Origin: Purshia tridentata
Lineage: Eukaryota > Streptophyta > Magnoliopsida > Rosales > Rosaceae
Length of the DNA: 26,961 bases
Direction: 5' to 3'
NCBI GenBank assembly: GCA_003254885.1
Contig: QANT01009179.1
Coordinates: 1-26,961 of the forward strand
The position numbers and the translations under genes were made by a program. The notes beneath the pieces were generated by a model. That model saw nothing but the letters and a program-made list of their open reading frames with translations. It had not been told where the DNA came from and made no database searches. The first letter of the stretch is position 1; the number at the start of each line of letters is the position of its first letter. Positions 10,706-19,439 of this stretch are shown here, in pieces.

Positions 10706-10971
10706 CACTACAACAATAATGTTGATATACATCAGTCCTAAACTGATATGAAATACCCAAAAAACTGATGCGCCCTGCAGTAATAACTATTCCTCTAATA
10801 GTTATCAGTTTTAAAACTGACTTCTATATTACATTTCATGTCAGTTTTAGTTTAATAACTAATGACTATATGTTTTCAAATATGAGTTTTAGTGGAATAA
10901 CTAATGTTTTTATCAATTAAAATATCAGTTTTTACTGTAATATGATATCTATCAACATTATTGTTGTAGTG
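10706..10971. mobile_element. CACTA-type MITE nested in the solo LTR
   Basis: A 266-bp non-coding element. It starts CACTACAACAATAATGTTGA and ends with the reverse complement of the same sequence; the perfect terminal inverted repeat is 22 bp. It is flanked by ATT at 10703-10705 and 10972-10974, a 3-bp target duplication as made by CACTA transposases. Internal repeats of ATCAGTTTT / AAAACTGAT in both orientations look like subterminal transposase-binding repeats. Confidence 0.92.
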
Positions 10972-11494
10972 ATTTAAAGGTTATTTTAGGTTAAAGGATT
11001 AAGCGAGATTTGAGCCTCAGTGGTTATTATTGAGGATTAGTGAATTACAAGGGATTTGAATTGAAGGTTTATGGTATTGATTTGAGGATAATCGTTTTAC
11101 TTGGGGTAAACTTCAGCTTAAGAGTTAATTTGAAGTAAATTGAGGTTATCCGATCGTTGATTTGATTGGTGATTTGTGGATTTTGTGATTTGAGGCTTCA
11201 GTTGGTTTTACTATCTATTTTTGAATTGTTAATTGAGGAATTCTCGGATATTTCTGAAAGATTGATTTTACTGTTGAGGTTACAGTAGTTTTCACTCATA
11301 CGAGCTCTAATGAGCTTACCGGGTTTGTGTTTAAACCCAGTGCACCTTTGGTTGGGTGCAGGGTTTATTTTACAGGTTAAGCAGGCTAAGGAGGCAGTGG
11401 AGAGAAGACGAGGCAGTGGGACCACCAGCGTTTTAGAAACTTGGTTTTACATTTTGGTTTTATGTAAATGTTTTTGTGAAACACAGTTGTTTTG

Positions 11495-11500
11495 AATAAA
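11495..11500 (+). terminator. Candidate LTR polyadenylation signal AATAAA
   Basis: AATAAA preceded by a T-rich stretch with TGTAAATG, about 90 bp before the end of the solo LTR. This is the expected place for the R-region poly(A) signal. Placement is the only evidence. Confidence 0.4.
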
Positions 11501-11591
11501 AGTTTATTATTCATGGTCACAGCTTCAGAAAAGGCTTGATAGTTTTCAGTTTTCAGTTGTTTTTCACGTGCCCGAGGGTCGAGGTGTGACA

Positions 11592-12041
11592 TCAAGAAAG
11601 CACAAGGAAAAATGCAATGAAACCAAATAATGAAACCACATACCAATTGAAATTCAACATCATGCACCCATAAATCAAAAGCCAACCCAAACAAAACCAC
11701 GCACCAAAATAGATGACCAACAACAACCAAAGAGGAATAGTTAGTATTGTGTAAGAAACCATCGAAACTAAGTGGAAATCAATGAATATTTGAAAAACCC
11801 CAATTGTGCTTACATTGAATACCTAACAGAAATCTGGGATGAGAATGGATGATGGTTAAAGGGCGACGGCGGCTGGAGACGCGCATGAAATCCAGACAAA
11901 CAAGTACTTTGGTCCTTCTCCAGATTTGTGACAAAGGCAGGGGAAGAAAATGGAGAGGAGGGAAAGGAATCACGTGGGGGGAAGACAAAAAATGACAGGG
12001 TCTTTTTTTTTTTTTCTTATTTAATGAAAGCTTATAGGGTC
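11592..12041. other. Unassigned sequence, possible minus-strand gene 5' flank
   Basis: Begins with the right TCAAG duplication. The rest is A-rich then GGAGAGG-rich, with a minus-strand 123-codon frame (11779-12150) that is not recognisable. No supported gene. It joins directly to the GACCGGTCG array. Confidence 0.35.
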
Positions 12042-12616
12042 CGACCAGTCTGATACTAAGAAGGACCGGTCGGAACCAACCCGATATCATTTGGGGATTG
12101 CAGTTCCGTTTATCCGACTGGTCTGAATACATTCGACCGGTCGTACACAACCAGATGCAAATTAGCCAATTTCAGGCCTAATTTAAGACCGGTCGTAATA
12201 ATGTTATGACCGGTCGGAAGCTACCCGATATCAATTGGGTAACACACAGGATTTAACGACCGGTTGTTCAAAACTCTAGATCGGTTGTTCGCTGCCAAAT
12301 TGTCCCAACCAATTTAGTCCATGATGAGCGTCCGATGGAAGAAACGTAAGAGCAGTCGAAAAGTAACAGTGAGTAACTGAATGTTTTGTGACCCTCTTTC
12401 CAACCGGTCGTGAAAAACTATAAACCGGTCATTTCCTTCCAAATTGCCACAACCAATTTCAAGGCATGATGTACAACTGGTCATAGAAACATTGTATCGG
12501 TCGGACAGTAATAGGGCGTAACTGACTGTTTTGTGACCCTCTTTTCCAATCGGTCGTGAAAAACTTTAGACCGGTTGTTAGCTTCCAGATTGCCACAACC
12601 AAGTTCAGGCCATGAT
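12042..12616. repeat. GACCGGTCG palindrome array, left part (~145-bp tandem units)
   Basis: Palindromic GACCGGTCG or close variants occur at about 12043, 12064, 12117, 12135, 12187, 12208, 12258, 12281, 12402, 12423, 12475, 12494, 12548 and 12567. The right part is a tandem repeat. CGGTYG at 12261, 12405 and 12551 are 144 and 146 bp apart, each followed by a second ACCGGT about 20 bp later, then TCCAAATTGCCACAACCAA and CATGAT. GTAACTGACTGTTTTGTGACC recurs near 12372, 12518 and 14530. No coding sequence. Dense palindromes of one kind suggest binding sites of a DNA-binding (transposase-like) protein, which is inference. Confidence 0.8.
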
Positions 12617-13768
12617 ATGTGTTGATTGTTTTCGTAGAACTAAATAAATAACTTAATTCCAAGTTTACTCGCAAGTGCATGAATCGCGGCGTAGCAAAGT
12701 ATGCAAATAACAAGGTCGATCCCACAAAGAATAGGTAAACATACATCAAATTAATTTAGCTTATTCACAACTAACACACACGGCATGAGGTTTAGATTTA
12801 GGTCAAAACTCACGCACACACTCTAACTCACACACACACACTCTTTCATGGCATTGTTAAGCATCATAATCCACCAAACTATCAATGATCAACTAATATG
12901 ATAATATGCAATTTCAAAAGACTACGAACATAAAGTTTGACTACCAAAAGTTTTGGCTATTTCCTTTTGGCATTATACCTTCTTTATGCATATACTAAGA
13001 GCTTATCGGGTCTACCCTAGCAAGTTAACGTGCATGTTCCTAGATAAACTAAGGCAATCACCCATGCAAGAGTCATTAAGTTCCATGAAGATGTCAAACA
13101 CACAGACCATCTTTCCAACCAAATGTACACAACGCAAATCTTGTGAATACTATTACCACAACCGTTGCTTAAGTGGCTACTTGTTACTTCTAAAATTGTC
13201 ATCCTTTCGAGCTTATTCAATTTTATAACAATTACTAGATGCTTTTTCCCTAAGGTGGCCAGTCTTAAAAGAATCTACAAATAGTGCCATTTAATTAGGT
13301 AATAGGATTTTATGCAAGTACCATCATCGTAAATCACAGAAATCATAATTCAAACACTGAACATAAATAGAGGCTTCATCTTTAACTTAACAATGCATAA
13401 AGTAACTAAGACATGAACATGAAAATAAAATATTTAATTAAATAAACAAACTGCCAATCCATGTTCAAGACCTTAATTAACTCCTAAATATAATTAAAAA
13501 ATACAAAAAACATGAAAAAGGAAAAAGGAAACTACAAAGGAGTCACGGCAATGGCAGGGATGCTTACGGCAAGGCTAGGGTAGCAGGGGATTGTCACGGC
13601 CTCCTTCTCACCTTAGCTTTCTAGGCTGCACGGCACACCTTCACTTTCCTCTTCCTTGCGACACACACACACTCTCTCTCTCTCTCTAGAACTTGAAAAA
13701 TATGAAATTTGAATTTTGGGTGTGAAAAGCTGATATTGCTTGATGTCAAATAATGAGGAAAGGAGGCC

Positions 13769-13776
13769 TTTATATA
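13769..13776 (-). promoter_or_regulatory. TATA box of the reverse-oriented LTR
   Basis: On the minus strand the sequence is CTATATAAAGG. It is followed about 100 bp downstream by a (CT)n/(GT)n leader-like tract (13680-13660 minus). Strong match to the plant TATA consensus; use as the LTR promoter is inferred. Confidence 0.6.
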
Positions 13777-14039
13777 GAAGTAAGGAGGTGGAGATTCCTT
13801 GGCTTGCAAGGGCTAGGATTTGCGGAACCACTAGGAATTAAAGTAGGGTTTCCTCACATGGGCTTGCAACAAGGGCATCACTTAAGCCCATGAGGCTTGC
13901 GCCTCCCCTTTGCATGCATGTGGGCTTCCTCTTTTAGTCCATGTGCATGCCACCTTAGGCCCATTCCTCTTGTGTTGTTGACTTGAGCTCATTGACTTGA
14001 AGAAGCTTCTAGAATCCTTTGACTTTAACCAACCATTCC

Positions 14040-14330
14040 TTGGTCCTACTAGGAAACTTTTTCCAACTAGGGTTAGATTTTCCTAGTCCAACTAAGATTA
14101 GGTTTTCCTAGTGCAACTAGGCATAGGTTTTCCTGGTGCAACTAGGATTTCCCTTTTCTAGTCCACTAGGATTTCCTTTTCCTAATCCAACAAGGATTTG
14201 GTTTTCTTAGTTCAACTAGGATTTATCATTTCTTGCCCTAGGCATTGATGGCTTTCCTAGTTTGGCTAGGATTCCTTGTTTGAGTAAGATTTCATCTTCT
14301 CTAGTTCCATTAGGATTTCTTCAGTTTTCC
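14040..14330. repeat. Degenerate ~30-bp tandem repeats (TCCTAGTYCAACTAGGATT)
   Basis: Eight to nine imperfect units of TTTTCCTAGTNCAACTAGGATTAGG within the LTR, upstream of its TATA box on the minus strand. Each unit is a near-palindrome (CCTAGT...ACTAGG). The position corresponds to U3, so they may act as promoter elements; that is inference. Confidence 0.75.
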
Positions 14331-14500
14331 TAATTTGATCAGGAATTGTCCAATTTTGGTTCTTTTGGCTTCTTTCTTCATAATTGCTTCATTTGGCCTA
14401 CAAAACACAAAAATAAAGCAAAAGCACACCAAATGCCGAGTTCTAGCGTTCTAGGTTAGGGAATTAGTATATAAGATCATGCACAAATTCACACTCAACA

Positions 14501-14607
14501 ATGTGCAACCGGTAGGACATCAACAGTGCTTAACTGACTGTTTTGTGACCATTCCAATGACCGGTCGGAATTTCCAGACAATTTGGGTACACTTTCAACG
14601 ACCGGTC
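14501..14607. repeat. GACCGGTCG palindrome array, right part
   Basis: Continuation of the array beyond the LTR. It has ACCGGT at 14509, GACCGGTCG at 14559 and GACCGGTC at 14600, with the shared AACTGACTGTTTTGTGACC block at 14532-14550. After 14607 the repeat stops. Confidence 0.75.
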
Positions 14608-14695
14608 TATGTATTGCTCTAACTACAAATTACAAGACCTTTTTTTTATGGAAAAGGGTTTCAATTACAACAATGATCTTACATTTTAAAATTCA

Positions 14696-15294
14696 TCAAC
14701 ATGAATTATTCGGTGGGTATTTACCCTTTTTCTTGTTCAAACACCTAATTATGCGATCGTCAATATACTCCACCGGAGGTTTAATGGAATGTGATAGTGG
14801 CAAAGTTGTTGGAGGGCATTCAACACCTAGTAGCTGTCTTGAGACGTCACCCACCGATGAACATGCACGACTTTGAGGGGTTCCAGCTATGTCATGACAA
14901 TTACCTGTGCTTAGTATTTCTTCATCAGAGTCCCATTCAATATCAACCTTCATAGTCAGTAAATGTGCCGTTGGGGAAACGTGGGGCCCCGTTCTAGGCT
15001 TATAAAGTGCACGTGGTGGGCTACTGCAGTTGAATAAGGCCGTTTGAGTGTGCTGTTTTGGCCTAACATTCGACGAGCCCTGAATCGTGCTTGTGGCACA
15101 GGAGATGGATAAGCGTCTCCATAGCTCGGCATGTAGATGTCGTACATTTTTTTGGCTGTAGCTACAAGGGGATTAATTGGAATGGTCTCATTAGACGAGG
15201 AAGCTGGTGATAGAAATGGTTGATTCCGGGTATTTGGGTGGTCTTCAAAGTGCAGCTTACAAGGGTGTTTGGAGCTTCGCGGCATAGTTGACAT
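14696..15294 (-). pseudogene. Unrecognised minus-strand protein gene with an apparent frameshift
   Basis: A TATA box lies at 15376-15369 (CTATAAAAGG), and ATG at 15294 or 15285 follows about 75-85 bp later. The first frame runs from there through MPRSSKHPCKLHFEDHPNT and ...MYDIYMPSYGDAYPSPVPQ, then reaches TGA just before 14956. A second frame, open upstream of 14953 to at least about 15150, reads ...YKPRTGPHVSPTAHLLTMKV and continues through DIEWDSDEEILSTGN to a stop at 14698-14696. Together they suggest one protein of roughly 195-200 residues with one indel between about 15152 and 15060; an A7 run at 15153-15147 is the obvious candidate. No domain is recognised. It lies between LTR copy 2 (start 15392, just upstream of the TATA box) and the palindrome array. 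It could be host or TE-encoded. Confidence 0.4.
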
Positions 15295-15368
15295 TGGAGA
15301 GAAACTAGTGTTTGGGTGAGTTGAAAATACAATATGTTGATAGACAATATTGAACCTGTATGTCACAC

Positions 15369-15376
15369 CTTTTATA
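15369..15376 (-). promoter_or_regulatory. TATA box of the unrecognised minus-strand gene
   Basis: Minus-strand CTATAAAAGG about 75 bp before the ATG at 15294 and only about 16 bp from the LTR boundary at 15391/15392. Any upstream promoter elements have therefore been displaced by the LTR. Confidence 0.5.
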
Positions 15377-15391
15377 GCCATGGTGACCAAG

Positions 15392-15720
15392 TGTAACGAC
15401 CCGTACCTTTTAAGTGCATTATAATAGGGCCCAACGTTGACTTTTGGATATAGCAAGATTTTAGCTTTGACCTTGGGTCCGTTAGGAAGGTCTTGAGCTC
15501 ACGAGTTCATTGACACGCGGCATGGGTTTTGAGTCGAGACGGGAAATGAGTTGGTTTATAGTTGAATTTAGGATTAAGGAGCGAAAGGCCTAAAACTTAC
15601 ACTTTCTAGTTTTTCAGTTATTATTTGGGATATTATTCTAACGTCTTATCGTTCTCGTGTTAGGCGACACTCCCGAGTCCAAGGACGATCCATTCGGAGA
15701 CCAAGGCTAGGCTATCTCTG
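15392..15720 (+). mobile_element. LTR-like family copy 2, internally deleted and 3'-truncated
   Basis: Starts TGTAACGACCCGTACC like the other copies. It aligns with copy 1 up to CGGCATGGGT (copy 1 about 6391-6400), then jumps to TTGAGTCGAG (copy 1 about 7733) and continues through TTCTAACG...TTAGGCGACACTCCCGAG to GCTATCTCTG. There copy 3 begins with a shared TG. Copy 1 has GGCATGGGT at both edges of the missing ~1.34 kb, so the deletion occurred across 9 bp of direct microhomology. Confidence 0.8.
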
Positions 15721-17828
15721 TAACGACCCGTACCTTTTAAGTACACTATAATAGGGCCCAATGTTGACTTTCGATTCTAGTAAGATTTTAGCTTTGACTT
15801 TGGGTCCGTTAGGAAGGTCTTGAGCTCACGAGTTCATAGACACACGGCATGGGTTATTTAGAACCCCGGTTAAAAAGTTATGAACGTGATAAAAGAGCTC
15901 AAGGTTGACTTTTTAAATTACTTGGAGTTTAGAGTTGACCTTGACATGGTTACGTAGAGCTCGACTCCACGAGTTCGTAGACACGTAGCATGCGTCGTTT
16001 GGAGCTACGGTTTGTGAATTATGGAGGTTCAAAGTAAGGGGCAAACTTGTAATTTTGGGCAAAATGACTTAGAATTCCAGAAAATTCTGGAATTCTCTCT
16101 CTCCCTCTCTCTCCCCTTTATTTCTCACGCAAACCCCCCCAGCCCGACAAGGATTCTTCCCCTCTCCTCTTGCGCGACCACCCGGCCCATCTCCGGTCAC
16201 CCAGGCCACCGGCGACGCCCCCCAGCCGCCGGCCAGCTACCTCCCGACACCCCAGCCCCTCCCTCTCCCTCTCTCCCGATCTCTCTCCCCTGCGTGCGCG
16301 ACTGGAGCTTCCAGCTCCAGCCATTTCTGGCGACCCCAGGCTGCGAGAATCAGTCCCCAACTGCCGGCCAGCCATCTCGGTGCTCCCCCACGGCAACCCG
16401 CCGTCCCCCGACGCGAAACGACGCCGGAAAAAGCCCCCAGCCCGCCGCCATTTGTTCGCCAATTCCGGCCAGATTCCGGCACCAATCTCCTTGATTTTAG
16501 GCGATACTCCCGAGGCTCGAGACGATCCAGCTGGAGACCAAAGCTAGGCCATCTCTGTGAATGGACTTGTTTATAAACTTCTTGATTTAATTTATATTTA
16601 TATTGTGAGTTTTATTTGAGCTTTGATTTAATTATTTAGAAATATTATTTGGTTCGTGAGTTTAGTTTCCAGATTTCTTAATTAAGTTGATTTAAACTTT
16701 GAGTTTGAAATTAGTTATTCTGGATTTCATGCTTTAGCGAGACAGAAAGAAATTCAAAATGTTTTCATACTTGAGTTTTTGAGATAACGTTGGAATTCAA
16801 GGGTTTATGAAAATATTATTTCAAGGATTTATCAGTTGTGGTTTGAGAAATAAAAAATGGATTTAAAATGCCGTGTAAGTACCCAGCTACAAATAAGCTC
16901 AGTACAAATAAGCTCAGTAAGGTCTTTGGGACCCATCGTGACACACACATAGGCTTTGGGCCGTGTGTTGCGGTGCCTCGCCCTTTGGGGGCAGCTCTGC
17001 GTGCACGTATGACCAGTTATTTGCCCTGCCTGTACGATGCAGAATTCCGTACAGGTGTATGGCCAGTTAGCTTTGCCCTGCCTGTACGATGCAGAATTCC
17101 GTGCAGGTGTATGGCCAGTTAGATTCGCCCTGCTCGTACGATGCAGCATTCCGTACGAGTGTATGGCCAGTTTTCCGGGGTACTTAAATGGTGGTTTTAT
17201 GAGTTACTTTCCAGCAAACGAATTTCAGAAAGTTCTTTTCTATTATTACATTGATTCGAAATCTGTATGAAATAGTTTTAGAAAGAAAAAGAGTTTTAAA
17301 ACTGGGGGATTTCTAAAGAGAGATGTGAGGTTTTGATATTAACTTATTTTTGGGTATTTTTATTATAATAAATGAATTGTGTTATAACTTAAGTTTAAAC
17401 ACTTTTATCTCCGTCCACTCACTGAGTCGTCTTATTAGTTTATCTCTTTTCGTCGTTTTAAATTTTTTCCCCAGGTTGTAGCGGTGGAACGGTCGAGCCA
17501 AAGACGTTGAGGCAATCCAGCGAACCTTTGAAAGTTATAGGAACCAATTAATCTGGTAAATTTTGTCTTCTTAGTAAATTTTGTAGCGCGGCTCTGATAA
17601 TCTAATGAAAACTTAAGTAATTGGTTTTGAAATTGGGTCGGAGACCCCTTTTTGGTTGTGGTAGAGGAGCTGTGATACTTAGAAGTGTTTTCTTGCAGGT
17701 TTCCAGAAAAAGGGTTCGTCCAATTTCAGGGGAGGTTCTGCCGAAATTTCGGTAGGATTTTCCTTGATATTGGATGCCCGCAGGATTCACTCCGGGTTCC
17801 AGGGTGGAATTCGGGGAGGGTCCTGTCA
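15719..17828 (+). mobile_element. LTR-like family copy 3 (intron-less form)
   Basis: Starts TGTAACGACCCGTACC and ends GGAGGGTCCTGTCA, 2110 bp. It aligns along its length with copy 1: 5' block, CT-rich leader-like block, the GAGACCAA...CTAGGC block, GGTCTTTGGGACCCATC, GGTTGTAGCGGTGGAACGG and the 3' block. It lacks exactly the segment corresponding to 7077-7864 of copy 1 (junction 16500/16501) and has a different tandem repeat at the corresponding internal site. It is fused head-on to copy 2 in the same orientation. No 5-bp target duplication is visible (ATCTC before, CGATT after). The 157-codon frame at 16021-16494 is Pro/Ser-rich, not frame-conserved with copy 1, and not called. Confidence 0.8.
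17023..17175. repeat. Three-unit 52-bp tandem repeat, each unit a hairpin with compensatory stem changes
   Basis: Inverted pairs with 11-base loops start at 17029, 17081 and 17133, exactly 52 bp apart. Unit 1 arms are CCTGTACG / CGTACAGG (perfect). Unit 2 arms are CCTGTACG / CGTGCAGG (one T-G pair, allowed in RNA). Unit 3 arms are CTCGTACG / CGTACGAG (perfect). Between units 1 and 3, two stem positions differ on both sides so that pairing is preserved. Loops are ATGCAGAATTC or ATGCAGCATTC. Units are separated by TGTATGGCCAGTT. A degenerate partial unit precedes at about 17000-17020. Confidence 0.85.
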
Positions 17829-17898
17829 CGATTGAAGGCCATAGAAAGAAAAAGGAGGAAAAGGCGAGCACGAGAAGGTGAATCTCGCTGCCATCCAT
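17829..17898 (-). pseudogene. First-exon fragment with signal-peptide-like start, cut by the LTR
   Basis: On the minus strand a (CT)n leader (about 17945-17920) is followed by an ATG at 17898 (in-frame upstream ATG at 17916). A 23-codon reading frame, MDGSEIHLLVLAFSSFFFLW..., is Leu/Phe-rich after a short polar start, as in a signal peptide. It then runs straight into the LTR end at 17828. The rest of the gene is not recognisable in the window. This could be the 5' end of a host gene separated from its body by the LTR, or chance. Confidence 0.3.
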
Positions 17899-18287
17899 GG
17901 CTGGACGGCGATGCACCGGGAGAGAGAGAGAGAGAGAGAAAGAGAAGAGAGAAATGAGAGAGAAGTGAGTTTGAAATGAATTTAACGGAGACAGACGGAA
18001 ACAAATAGCAGAAAAATCAAGTGGACTGGGGGGGAAAAAAGGTGGGCCAGATGGAAATTAATTGTACCCGTTAGAAAGTCCAATTAAATGAATGGACTAT
18101 ACAGGAAGAAGGTAGCCCAAAATGGGTGTTTTGATAATTATCCCTTATTTTTTTCCATGTCAATGCAAGTCATTCAATAATATACTGCATTACTACTCAG
18201 TCTTTTTAAGCCCTCGGATGTAACTAAATCTAAAGACATTGTAAAACTATTTGTTTAAATATTTGTCCCTTGATTATAAGTTCCTAA

Positions 18288-18332
<45 letters not shown>

Positions 18333-18599
18333 GGACTAGCCATCAGGCCATGTGAGACAACTTATATATATACAACTCTATAAATTCATGCGTATAAGAT
18401 TCCCATATTAATTGAGGATAAGAGGCTTATTTTTCAAGTCAGTTAACTCAATTTTATAATAGGATAAGAGACTTAAATTAGTTGAGGATAAGAAGCCTAA
18501 ATTACTAACAAAGAAAAAAAGCCCAAACAATAGGAGGCCCTCTACTGGGCTAGGCCCTAGGCAGTTGCCCAGCCCACCTAGCCCCAGGGCTTGTCCTGG
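17899..18599. other. Leader-like (GA)n tract and unassigned intergenic DNA
   Basis: Contains the (GA)n tract at about 17920-17945, then AT-rich DNA and the (AT)n run at 18290-18327. No supported gene. Confidence 0.5.
18290..18327. repeat. (AT)n microsatellite
   Basis: Perfect AT dinucleotide run of about 38 bp. Confidence 0.95.
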
Positions 18600-19439
18600 C
18601 AGGGACGAATCCACATACTGGGCTGCATGGGCTGCAGCCCATATGCTTTTTTTAATTTTTCATCTTTAGCATATATATGTATAGGGGCTAGCCGATCCAT
18701 TTTCAATTCAAACCCACTCCTTGCGGTACTACTAACAACCCAACAACTCATTTTTTTCATCTCCCATCTCCTGATCTCCTTTCTTTATGTTTTTGTTTGC
18801 ACCAGTACTAACTCTCATGCAAGAGAGTAGCACTGAGTCTTTTACTCTCCACATCCACTAACAACTAGGTCCACTCCCCACGTCCCAAATTTCCTTCATC
18901 GGCAAGTCTACAACGTATAGGCCAACAAGCCAACAACACAACAACTTCTCCCTCCCCAGTCGGTCCCCACTACACTGAGAACTCTAACTCCTTCAAAAGT
19001 CTAACCCTTCAAGCCTCCAATCCCCAAATGGCATTAAGGTTATACAAGTTTTTGGGTTTATAACTCCATTTTTTTTTTGGGTCTATCTATTAAAATTAAA
19101 AATTTGCAATTTTAAAATTATGGCTTTGATTATTTCCTAATAGTATTGATAATGAATAATTAATAATTTTTAGTGGGTGAAGAAATGTAGAGCCCAACTT
19201 AAATAGTTTTATATTGTATTTGCATTGCATTTTTAATGGTTGTTTTGCTATTTTTATTTTTTTGTGTGATTTTTGTCAGTGTTTAGATATACATTTTGAG
19301 GAATAAAACTCAATATTACATTCCTCAATTAAGTGTAACTTTTTTTTTATTATTATTAAAGAAATTTATACGTACCATCGAATTTCATTTACAAGCTAAG
19401 TTTAGCCCGCCCCACTTTAAAATCCTGGATTCATCCCTG
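18600..19439. mobile_element. hAT-like non-autonomous element
   Basis: Starts CAGGGACGAATCCA and ends TGGATTCATCCCTG, an inverted terminal repeat with one mismatch in 14. CAGGG termini are typical of plant hAT elements. About 840 bp, with no transposase frame. No clean 8-bp target duplication is visible (TGTCCTGG before, GTATTAAA after); comparison with 26600-26640 shows a small deletion just outside the right end. The right-hand 240 bp (19201-19439) are part of the direct duplication that flanks the CNGC gene. Confidence 0.65.

Larger units (their letters stand above)
9429..11591 (+). mobile_element. Solo LTR with TCAAG target-site duplication
   Basis: Starts TGTAAGACCCCGTACC and ends GTCGAGGTGTGACA (TG...CA). 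It is flanked by a perfect 5-bp direct repeat TCAAG at 9424-9428 and 11592-11596, the signature of integrase-mediated insertion. The 5' part is a diverged relative of the TGTAACGACCCG family (shared GTTGACTTTT, TTTTGACTTTGGGT, CACGAGTTCGTAGA and GGGGCAAACTTGTAATTTTG blocks, then a CT-rich tract). No retroelement coding sequence lies next to it, so it is a solo LTR of 2163 bp including a 266-bp nested MITE. An AATAAA at 11495-11500 is suitably placed for LTR polyadenylation. The 124- and 153-codon frames inside (9828-10202 +, 9942-10403 -) overlap on opposite strands and are not supported as genes. Confidence 0.92.
12620..14500 (-). mobile_element. Solo LTR (reverse orientation) inside the GACCGGTCG array
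   Basis: The insertion splits one repeat unit: ...CATGATATG | TGTTGATTG...CACTCAACA | ATGTGCAACCGG. The ends TGTTGA/TCAACA form the short inverted repeat of an LTR. ATGTG occurs at 12617-12621 and 14501-14505 as the apparent target duplication, overlapping the first two bases of TGTTGA by ambiguity. It contains the CTCGCAAGTGCATGAATCG...CAAGGTCGATCCCACA motif common in plant LTR retrotransposons. A minus-strand TATA box (13769-13776) with a CT/CA-rich leader downstream sets the orientation. No gag or pol, so a solo LTR of about 1.88 kb. Confidence 0.8.

Noticed and set aside
16021..16494. 157-codon Pro-rich frame in LTR copy 3
   Set aside because: Same reason: not conserved in frame with copy 1, and overlapped by long frames on the minus strand (GC-rich artefact).
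6262..17828. A full-length LTR retrotransposon with LTR copies 1 and 3 as its ends
   Set aside because: The intervening 6 kb contains unrelated solo LTRs, a palindrome array and an unknown gene, with no gag, protease, reverse transcriptase or integrase. The flanks show no target duplication.
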